The notes beneath the pieces are model-generated. The model searched no databases and had not been told where the DNA came from. It saw only the letters and a list, made by a program, of their open reading frames with translations. Of a stretch of 6,302 nt of DNA, positions 1 to 4,464 are shown one piece after another. Both the position numbers and the translations under genes were made by a program. Position 1 is the stretch's first letter. Each line of letters begins with the position of its first letter. Source of the stretch: Rhodospirillales bacterium (GTDB lineage: Bacteria; Pseudomonadota; Alphaproteobacteria; Rhodospirillales; Defluviicoccaceae); contig JAUXFS010000120.1 of assembly GCA_030622775.1 (NCBI GenBank), positions 1 through 6,302 of the forward strand, in the 5' to 3' direction.

Positions 1-39
1 ACGATCATCGAGATCAAACTGGTCATAGTGCTTGCCCAT
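1..39 (-). CDS. 5' end of a putative IS30-family transposase (truncated by window edge)
   Basis: The minus strand reads ATG at 39-37 and stays open to the window edge, giving MGKHYDQFDLDDR. A Shine-Dalgarno-like GGAG lies 5 bases upstream of the ATG (complement of 45-48). IS30-family DDE transposases often begin with a short stretch of this shape (MG-x-x-Y-x-x-L-x-x-x-E/D-R) leading into a helix-turn-helix that binds the element ends; this is a recollection of the family, not an alignment. Only 13 residues are visible, so no catalytic DDE residues can be checked. If correct, the rest of the element lies to the left of this window. Alternatively it is the start of an unrelated gene. Confidence 0.42.
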   Translation of the reverse strand, partial: MGKHYDQFDLDDR

Positions 40-57
40 CGCAACTCCGGACCATAC

Positions 58-90
58 CGGTGTTGCACTTGGTTTGTGAATTTAGGGATT
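58..90. repeat. possible terminal inverted repeat of the IS at the left edge
   Basis: Between the putative transposase start (39) and position about 90 lies a stretch containing GTTGCACTTGGTTTGTGAA (62-80). Its position, 20-50 bases upstream of the transposase start, is where an IS30-family right end would be expected, and its AT content is higher than the surrounding DNA. The matching left end is outside the window, so inversion cannot be verified. The boundary is a guess. Confidence 0.25.
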
Positions 91-386
91 CGGAAAATAC
101 ATTCCCTCGACGTTTGAGAAATTGATGGACGGATTCCGCGAATACAAGGAATAGCCGTATCCGACCGGCCGGGGCCGCGGCGAGGTTGCCGTCTTGTTTT
201 TCAGACAAATGGGCCACTATGTGACGCACAAAAAAACCACCCCCCGGAGGGAGTGGCGGTAAGGCGATGGGAGGTCTGTGTTTGTGGGCGCCATAATTTG
301 CCGATTGGGTTTCGCAAATGTGTGCGCAATGTATCCAATTGTAACGTCCTCCTTTTTTCGGCGGTTTTTCCGGCCGGGTTGGCGGC
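88..386. other. about 300 bp without a recognisable gene
   Basis: No open frame here has a good ribosome binding site plus recognisable protein similarity; the frames that cross it read into the repeats or the opposite strand of the putative IS start. Base composition is more mixed than the rest of the window, with AT-rich patches near 95-150 and 285-355. The only distinct signal is the minus-strand terminator at 230-256. Confidence 0.5.
230..256 (-). terminator. intrinsic (Rho-independent) terminator, minus strand
   Basis: Read on the minus strand, CCACTCCC (256-249) pairs with GGGGGTGG (244-237) over 8 bp, including one G-T wobble, around a TCCG tetraloop. It is followed directly by seven Ts (236-230). 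This is a textbook hairpin plus U-tract. The nearest minus-strand gene upstream is the GIY-YIG gene ending at 479, about 220 bases away with palindromic repeats in between. The terminator may therefore serve that transcript, or may be a remnant of a gene or small RNA displaced by the repeat insertions. Confidence 0.7.
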
Positions 387-415
387 GTCATCGCGAGGAG
401 CGCGGCGACGCGGCC
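387..415 (+). repeat. palindromic repeat copy 1 (29-bp truncated form)
   Basis: Begins GTCATCGCGAGGAGCG and ends GACGCGGCC. It lacks the GATCCA tail of full copies and runs into a GTCATC duplication (416-421) before copy 2. Direct orientation. Confidence 0.85.
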
Positions 416-421
416 GTCATC

Positions 422-455
422 GTCATCGCGAGGAGCGGAGCGACGCGGCGATCCA
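422..455 (+). repeat. palindromic repeat copy 2 (34 bp, complete); left end of the GIY-YIG unit
   Basis: Starts GTCATCGCGAGG, has the core GCGAGGAGCGGAGCGACG and ends GGCGATCCA. ATCGC near one end pairs with GCGAT near the other, so the strand can fold. It lies 23 bp beyond the stop codon of the GIY-YIG gene and is inverted relative to copy 3 on the gene's other side. 30 of 34 positions match copy 3. Confidence 0.88.
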
Positions 456-478
456 GAAACACCGACCCGGGGCCTTGC

Positions 479-766
479 TCATAGAATCCGTGGGGTCAGA
501 TCGTTCCAATTCGGGTTGGCGGATTCGATCAGCGCCAGCTTTTTCCCGCGGGATCCCGCCTTGATTTGTTTCTCCCGGGCGATGGCCGTCGCCATCTCGT
601 CGAATACTTCGAGGTATACCAGCAGCGTGCACCCATACCGGCTGGTGAAACCGGGCATGACCCCGGTTTTGTGTTCATGGACGCGTTTCGCCAGGTTCGA
701 CGTGACGCCGGTGTAAAGGGTACCGTTTCTCTTATTCGCCATAATGTAGACAGCGGGTTGCTTCAT
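479..766 (-). CDS. small single-domain GIY-YIG endonuclease
   Basis: This 95-residue protein is almost entirely one GIY-YIG nuclease domain, the fold of UvrC, homing endonucleases and the YhbQ/UPF0213 group; the fold cuts DNA with a Tyr, Arg and Glu in one metal-dependent active site. Visible motifs are V6-Y7-I8 (GIY strand), L17-Y18-T19-G20 (YIG strand), the catalytic Arg at R28 in AKRVHEH, the conserved Glu at E65 in AIAREKQIK, and the terminal NPNWNDL (84-90). No DNA-binding or UvrC helicase-associated domain is attached, and the length is normal for the stand-alone group. The start at 766 is the only one that keeps the GIY strand; its Shine-Dalgarno is weak, and a palindromic repeat ends 10 bp upstream. 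A second repeat, inverted, begins 23 bp after the stop. Substrate and role are unknown; involvement in mobilising the flanking repeats is inference only. Confidence 0.9.
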   Translation of the reverse strand: MKQPAVYIMANKRNGTLYTGVTSNLAKRVHEHKTGVMPGFTSRYGCTLLVYLEVFDEMATAIAREKQIKAGSRGKKLALIESANPNWNDLTPRIL

Positions 767-776
767 CGAACATCAC

Positions 777-810
777 TGGATTGCTTCGTCGCTCCGCTCC
801 TCGCAATGAC
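777..810 (-). repeat. palindromic repeat copy 3 (34 bp, inverted); right end of the GIY-YIG unit
   Basis: On the minus strand it begins GTCATTGCGAGG, shares the exact 18-base core GCGAGGAGCGGAGCGACG with copy 2 and ends GCAATCCA. It ends 10 bp before the GIY-YIG start codon, so it forms part of that gene's promoter or leader. Compared with copy 2, two of the four differences (T for C near one end, A for G near the other) preserve base pairing in the ATTGC/GCAAT stem. Confidence 0.88.
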
Positions 811-829
811 GTCTAGCACACCCCTCGGT

Positions 830-921
830 GTCATCGCGAGGAGCGCGGCGACGCGGCCGTCCTCGCGAGGAGCGCGGCGACGCGGCCGTCCTCGCGAGGA
901 GCGCGGCGACGCGGCGATCCA
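830..921 (+). repeat. tandem array of three palindromic repeats, 29-bp period (copies 4-6)
   Basis: Copies start at 830, 859 and 888, each sharing CGCGAGGAGCGCGGCGACGC. The first two are 29 bp long and end in GCGGCC joined directly to the next GTC. The third is full length (888-921) and ends GGCGATCCA. Copies 5 and 6 share GTCCTC in place of GTCATC, indicating recent duplication of one unit into the next. No spacers separate the units. Confidence 0.9.
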
Positions 922-992
922 TGAATTCCGCCCGATGCCGCCAAGGCGCGGGGCTCTCCGGATGGCTTCGTCGCTCCGCGCCTCGCGATGAC
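888..992. repeat. REPIN-like inverted pair of palindromic repeats (copies 6 and 7)
   Basis: Copy 6 (888-921, direct) and copy 7 (959-992, inverted; ends CTCGCGATGAC) face each other across a 37-bp spacer with no coding capacity. The outer ends match those of the GIY-YIG unit at 422-810. Two inverted short palindromes with a short spacer is the layout of a REPIN or a small MITE-like element. Confidence 0.75.
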
Positions 993-1070
993 GTCTCGCA
1001 CGCCCGTCATTTTCGCGAAAAAGGTTGATTTGTCCGGGCGCGAGGACCGAAAGTCGGAGGTGACTGGCGG

Positions 1071-1093
1071 CTCCTCGGCCGCCGCGCGAGGAG
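1071..1093 (+). promoter_or_regulatory. hairpin overlapping the acyl-CoA dehydrogenase Shine-Dalgarno
   Basis: CTCCTCG (1071-1077) is the exact complement of CGAGGAG (1087-1093), which contains most of the GAGGAGG ribosome binding site of the gene starting at 1101. A competing hairpin can form just upstream: GGCGGC (1066-1071) with GCCGCC (1078-1083). In DNA this GC-rich, short complementary blocks occur by chance, so a regulatory role is only a possibility. Confidence 0.3.
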
Positions 1094-1100
1094 GGGGCCG

Positions 1101-2234
1101 ATGAGACTGAGCGAAGAACAGACGATGATCCGGGACATGGCGCGTGATTTCGCCCGCGAACAGCTCGCCCCCCATGCCGCCGAGTGGAGCCGCGACGCGA
1201 CCTTTCCGGGGGCCGCGATCCGCCAGATGGGCGAGCTCGGGCTGATGGGCATGCTGATCCCCGAGGCGTGGGACGGCGCCGGCGCCGATCACGTCTCCTA
1301 CGCGCTCGCCGTCGAGGAGATCGCCGCCGGCGACGGCGCCTGCTCGACCATCGTCAGCGTCCAGTGCCTGGCCAGCATGTGCATCCTGAAGTTCGGCACC
1401 GACGCCCAGAAGGAGCGGTTTCTCAAGCCGATGGCGCGCGGCGAATGGCTCGGCGCGGTCTGCCTCAGCGAGCCCCAGGCCGGATCGGACGCCGCCAACC
1501 TGCGCACCCGGGCGGTGCGCGACGGCGGGCACTACGTGCTCAACGGCGTCAAGCAGTTCATCACGTCGGGCGAGAACGCCCAGGTCGCGGTGGTGTTCGC
1601 GGTGACCGACGCCGGCGCCGGCGCCAAGGGGATCAGCGCCTTCATCGTGCCGACCGAGACCCCCGGCTACACGGTGGCGCGGATCGAGGACAAGATGGGC
1701 CAGCACGCCTCCGATACCGCCCAGATCGCCCTCGAGGATCTGCGGCTTCCCGCCGACTGCCTGCTCGGGACCGAGGGGGATGGCTACCGGGTCGCGCTCG
1801 CCAACCTCGAGGGCGGGCGGATCGGCATCGGCGCCCAGTCGGTGGGGATGGCGCGCGCCGCCTACGAGGCCGCCCTCGCCTACGCCCGCGAGCGCGAGAC
1901 CTTCGGCAAGCCGATCATCGAGCACCAGGCGGTGGCGTTCCGCCTCGCCGACATGGCCACCGGGATCGACGCCGCCCGGCTGATGGTGCTGCGCGCCGCG
2001 GAACTGCGCGAAGCCAACCTTCCCTGTCTCAAGGAGGCGTCGATGGCCAAGCTGTTCGCGTCGGAGACGGCCGAACGGGTCTGTTCGGCGGCGATCCAGA
2101 TTCTCGGCGGCTACGGCTACCTGAGCGACTTCCCGGTGGAGCGGATCTACCGCGACGTCCGGGTGTCGCAGATCTACGAAGGCACGTCCGACGTCCAGCG
2201 GATCGTCATCAGCCGCGCCATCGCCAACGAATGA
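1101..2234 (+). CDS. acyl-CoA dehydrogenase (short/branched-chain type)
   Basis: This 377-residue FAD enzyme introduces the trans-2,3 double bond into an acyl-CoA, passing electrons to electron-transfer flavoprotein; it is cytoplasmic and acts in fatty-acid or branched-chain amino-acid breakdown. The length is normal. The N-terminal helical domain is about residues 1-115. The beta domain starts with the first family signature, CLSEPQAGSD (121-130). The C-terminal helical domain carries the arginine-containing ARERETFGKPI and the second family signature (Q333 to D352, with GGYGYLSDFPVER), which fits the pattern. E360 in IYEGTSDVQ is at the catalytic-base position of the short- and medium-chain enzymes rather than the isovaleryl type. 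A strong GAGGAGG lies 6 bases before the ATG. Exact chain length cannot be told from sequence. No electron-transfer flavoprotein, thiolase or hydratase gene is adjacent in the window. Confidence 0.97.
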   Translation: MRLSEEQTMIRDMARDFAREQLAPHAAEWSRDATFPGAAIRQMGELGLMGMLIPEAWDGAGADHVSYALAVEEIAAGDGACSTIVSVQCLASMCILKFGTDAQKERFLKPMARGEWLGAVCLSEPQAGSDAANLRTRAVRDGGHYVLNGVKQFITSGENAQVAVVFAVTDAGAGAKGISAFIVPTETPGYTVARIEDKMGQHASDTAQIALEDLRLPADCLLGTEGDGYRVALANLEGGRIGIGAQSVGMARAAYEAALAYARERETFGKPIIEHQAVAFRLADMATGIDAARLMVLRAAELREANLPCLKEASMAKLFASETAERVCSAAIQILGGYGYLSDFPVERIYRDVRVSQIYEGTSDVQRIVISRAIANE

Positions 2235-2368
2235 GCCGAGCGCCATTGGAACGCAGTGGACCTTCCGATGAAACCGCCGGAATGATGTAGTATGCAACGA
2301 TCCGACGAAGCCGCCGCAAGGATGTGTCGGACTCCGCGAACGCGGTCGAACAATGGGGAGGGATCACC
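2235..2368 (+). promoter_or_regulatory. intergenic region with weak promoter candidate before the exported hydrolase
   Basis: The 134-bp gap has no clear terminator hairpin. A TAGTAT (2288-2293) could be a -10 box, but its only -35 candidate (TTCCGA, 2263-2268) is poor and 19 bp away. The Shine-Dalgarno GGGGAGGG (2355-2362) is strong and 6 bases from the ATG at 2369, which decides that start over the in-frame ATG at 2324, which would put 15 extra residues ahead of the signal peptide. Confidence 0.3.
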
Positions 2369-3427
2369 ATGAGATATTTGCAGCGTACCGCCGTGGCTGG
2401 CGCCATCGCCCTGGGCGCGACGGTGTCGGGCCAGGCCCTGGCCGTGAACGACGAGCCGTTGACCGACAAATGGGCGCCGAGCGAATGGGGAGCGGGCGAC
2501 ATGGCCGGTTCGGTGAACCGCACGACGCCGGAAATGGTTCTGGAGGCCGCGAAGCTGATCAAGCTGAGCAGGGTCGCGACCCTCGGAAAAGTCTATCAGC
2601 AAGACGCGCCGGCCTTTGGCAGCCGCGGCTGGCGCCTGACCATACCCGGCCTGCCGACAGGTGGCCCCTTCGGTCCGCAGGAAGTGGTTTACAACGACGA
2701 GTACCTGGCGACCGAGATCGGGCAGATCGGCACCCAGTTCGACGGCCCCGGGCACATCGGGGTCGTCACCTCGAAGGGGCACTTCTTTTACAACGGCCAT
2801 TTTCTCGAGGACGCCGACGTGACGACCTATGGACTGGGGCCGCTGGGCGTCGAGCATGTGGCCGAGAAAGGTTTCGTCTGTCGCGGCGTATTGCTCGATG
2901 GCGTTGCATACCATGGTGGTCCATTGCCGATCCCGACATCAAGGGAGAGGTCGGACCCCGGGATCGTCACCGATGAAGACATACGGGAAATGGTCGAGAG
3001 GCAGGGACTGAAACCGATCGACAAGGGCGATTGCGTGTTCCTTTACACGGGCCACGGCGACCTCTGGCACCCCACTGACTGGGACTCCTTCAGTCCGGAG
3101 GAAAAGCAGCAACGCACCGCCAAGTTCAACTCGGGCGAGCCCGGGTATGGCCTGTCGGGCTGCGACTACCTGGCCGAGCGCGGGATTATCCTTTGGGGCT
3201 CGGACACCTGGGGCTCGGAAGCCGTCGGGCCGGGATTTGGCGGCGAGAACGATCAACCCTTCGAGTGTCACCTCAAGATGATGACCAAACGCGGCATCTG
3301 GAACATCGAAAACCTGGATTTCTCGCGGCTCCTGGCGGACAAGGCCTACGAGTTCCTGTTCGTCTGGTCGCCGCTCAAGATGAAGGGCGCGACGGGCTCG
3401 CCGGGCAACCCGGTAGCGCTCTACTGA
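2369..3427 (+). CDS. secreted cyclase-family (PF04199, kynurenine formamidase-like) hydrolase with altered metal motif
   Basis: This 352-residue protein begins with a Sec-type signal peptide: a positively charged start, hydrophobic residues 8-19, and an ALA cleavage site after residue 25, so the mature protein is periplasmic or secreted. The rest matches the cyclase/metal-dependent hydrolase family of kynurenine formamidase and isatin hydrolase, whose hallmark is H-x-G-T-H-x-D-x-P-x-H. Here the hallmark reads QIGTQFDGPGH (119-129): both metal-binding His positions are Gln (Q119, Q123), while D125 and H129 are kept. Further family landmarks are YTGHGDLW (226-233, with H229) and WGSDTWGSE (276-284, with D279). 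The mature protein is longer than the roughly 210-residue KynB proteins, in line with the larger exported subfamily. Substrate is unknown, probably an amide, lactam or lactone. The gene follows the dehydrogenase by 134 bp on the same strand and converges with the lipoprotein gene. Confidence 0.9.
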   Translation: MRYLQRTAVAGAIALGATVSGQALAVNDEPLTDKWAPSEWGAGDMAGSVNRTTPEMVLEAAKLIKLSRVATLGKVYQQDAPAFGSRGWRLTIPGLPTGGPFGPQEVVYNDEYLATEIGQIGTQFDGPGHIGVVTSKGHFFYNGHFLEDADVTTYGLGPLGVEHVAEKGFVCRGVLLDGVAYHGGPLPIPTSRERSDPGIVTDEDIREMVERQGLKPIDKGDCVFLYTGHGDLWHPTDWDSFSPEEKQQRTAKFNSGEPGYGLSGCDYLAERGIILWGSDTWGSEAVGPGFGGENDQPFECHLKMMTKRGIWNIENLDFSRLLADKAYEFLFVWSPLKMKGATGSPGNPVALY

Positions 3428-3440
3428 TCGAGAAGTCTCC

Positions 3441-3482
3441 GGGCGGCGGCGACCGTGACGGCACGGGACGCCGTTGCCGCCC
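3441..3482 (+). terminator. possible bidirectional hairpin between convergent genes
   Basis: GGGCGGC (3441-3447) pairs exactly with GCCGCCC (3476-3482) 14 bp after the hydrolase stop codon. A second short inverted pair, GATCGG (3515-3520) and CCGATC (3527-3532), overlaps the end of the convergent lipoprotein gene. Neither has a T-tract, so Rho-independent termination is doubtful. Confidence 0.25.
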
Positions 3483-3530
3483 GCGTGGAGCCCGCTCGCT
3501 GCCCCGGCCGCGCCGATCGGACGCTGCCGA

Positions 3531-4106
3531 TCAGAAGCTGACGACGCCGCCGCCGACGGAAACCCGCATCTGACGGTCGCCGTCGGGATCGAGGCGGAAC
3601 ATGTCGCGGGTGATCTGGCGAATCAGCGCCGAGAACCGGGGGTCGGCCGGGCCCTCGCTTTGAGAGACGCTGCCGCGGACGTTGGCGAGCGCGTCGCCTT
3701 CGCTACACAAAGTGGCGACCACCTGCACCCGCCCCTCGGCCAGGGGCTCGCCGCCCTCCGACCGGTCCTCGCACTGCATGCGGCTGCTGATGCCGGCGGC
3801 GCCGTTGAAGGTCATCACCACCTTGAGCGTGCGGCTGGTGGCCTTGTCCGGGTCGGTGGTGAATTCGGCGACCGAATTCCACACGTACGCCTGCTTCATC
3901 GCCGCGGTGATCGTTTGGTCCACGCCCTCCGTCTGGTCGCCGTAGGGGGCGCCGCGAACCTCGATCCACAGCGGAAACGAGGTGGTGACGAACTGGCGGG
4001 TATCGGGAGCCTTGTAGGTGACGCTGGTTCGCGGCGCGCCGGTGCACCCGGCCACCGCGAAAACCGCCAGCACCGCCGCCACGCCTCGCTTGGACAAACC
4101 GTTCAT
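3531..4106 (-). CDS. small lipoprotein of unknown function
   Basis: This 191-residue protein starts with a lipoprotein signal peptide: K6-R7, a hydrophobic run 8-19, and a lipobox V18-A19-G20-C21. Signal peptidase II should cleave before C21, which is then lipidated; T22 is not the Asp that retains lipoproteins in the inner membrane, so outer-membrane sorting is likely. I do not recognise a domain in the remainder. It contains two Cys beyond C21 (in MQCEDRS and TLCSEGD) that could form a disulfide, a likely beta-rich middle (TLKVVMTFNGAAG), and a Gly/Val-rich end (VSVGGGVVSF). There are no transmembrane segments after the signal. It is read as a single gene, convergent with the exported hydrolase and divergent from the nucleotide cyclase. 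Codon bias on this strand and the clear signal support a real gene. The Shine-Dalgarno is weak. Confidence 0.85.
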   Translation of the reverse strand: MNGLSKRGVAAVLAVFAVAGCTGAPRTSVTYKAPDTRQFVTTSFPLWIEVRGAPYGDQTEGVDQTITAAMKQAYVWNSVAEFTTDPDKATSRTLKVVMTFNGAAGISSRMQCEDRSEGGEPLAEGRVQVVATLCSEGDALANVRGSVSQSEGPADPRFSALIRQITRDMFRLDPDGDRQMRVSVGGGVVSF

Positions 4107-4243
4107 CGTCTACTCATGCCTTTGCGCCTGAGCGAAGCCACCGGCGGCTCCGCTTCCCCCTATAGATGATACCAAAGTGCGCCGCCTGCAAAGTCTCTCG
4201 ACAGGCCGAAACGAATCCCTCTCCCCAATAAATCAGAACCGAG

Positions 4244-4259
4244 TGTGATCCAGCTCATA
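4244..4259. promoter_or_regulatory. CRP-like operator
   Basis: TGTGATCCAGCTCATA matches the CRP consensus TGTGA-N6-TCACA at 9 of 10 specified positions (T instead of C in the second half-site). It lies in the divergent region, 206 bp upstream of the nucleotide cyclase start and 138 bp upstream of the lipoprotein start. Chance matches at this level occur, but the location beside a cyclic-nucleotide-producing gene adds weight. Confidence 0.4.
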
Positions 4260-4380
4260 ACACCCGTAGGGCAAGCGTGGAGCATGATCGACAGGATCGG
4301 TCGCCGGGCGCCACGGACGGGTTGCAACCACGCGGGATGTTCTACAGACTCTCGAAAGACAACGTTTTCACAGGGAGCTT

Positions 4381-4433
4381 CGGGTGGGCTTCCGACGGGA
4401 TCGGCGCGAGAACCGCGCCGGCGGGCCCACCCG
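4381..4433 (+). promoter_or_regulatory. two-stem leader hairpin before the nucleotide cyclase
   Basis: CGGGTGGGC (4381-4389) and GCCCACCCG (4425-4433) form a perfect 9-bp outer stem. Inside it, CGGCGCG (4402-4408) and CGCGCCG (4414-4420) form a perfect 7-bp stem with loop AGAAC. The structure ends 31 bases before the ATG at 4465. It has no T-tract. GAGAACCG, which spans the loop (4408-4415), is repeated exactly at 4441-4448 near the ribosome binding site. Confidence 0.45.
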
Positions 4434-4464
4434 CAAAACCGAGAACCGGTAAGAGCCTGACACA

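Larger units (their letters stand above)
4107..4464. promoter_or_regulatory. divergent control region between lipoprotein and nucleotide cyclase genes
   Basis: These 358 bp separate two divergent starts and must hold both promoters. For the lipoprotein (minus strand), a weak pair is TATCAT (complement of 4166-4171) and CTTTGC (complement of 4188-4193), 16 bp apart. For the cyclase no convincing sigma-70 pair is visible. The region also holds a CRP-like site (4244-4259), a two-stem leader hairpin (4381-4433) and a short frame overlapping the cyclase start. It is less GC-biased than the flanking genes around 4190-4265. Confidence 0.5.

Noticed and set aside
257..386. tRNA or other structured RNA upstream of the minus-strand terminator
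   Set aside because: I could not find a cloverleaf, a T-loop motif or conserved stems by eye; only the terminator itself is supported.
416..816. Target-site duplication around the GIY-YIG unit
   Set aside because: The bases outside copy 2 (GTCATC, 416-421) and outside copy 3 (GTCTAG, 811-816) share only GTC; the left hexamer is better explained as a repeat-internal duplication.
830..921. 29-bp period repeats as a CRISPR array
   Set aside because: The units abut directly with no spacers, each unit is itself palindromic, and inverted and isolated copies occur nearby; no cas genes are present.
831..2297. 488-residue minus-strand open frame
   Set aside because: It lies opposite the well-supported acyl-CoA dehydrogenase and runs through the repeat array; its length reflects high GC. 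No recognisable domain.
2324..2368. Earlier in-frame ATG for the exported hydrolase
   Set aside because: It would bury the signal peptide behind 15 hydrophilic residues and ignore the strong GGGGAGGG ribosome binding site placed for the ATG at 2369.
2174..2914. 246-residue minus-strand open frame
   Set aside because: Antisense to the exported hydrolase, low-complexity Arg/Gly/Ala composition, no motif.
3474..4169. 231-residue plus-strand open frame
   Set aside because: Antisense to the lipoprotein gene, which has a convincing lipobox and sensible composition; this frame shows none.
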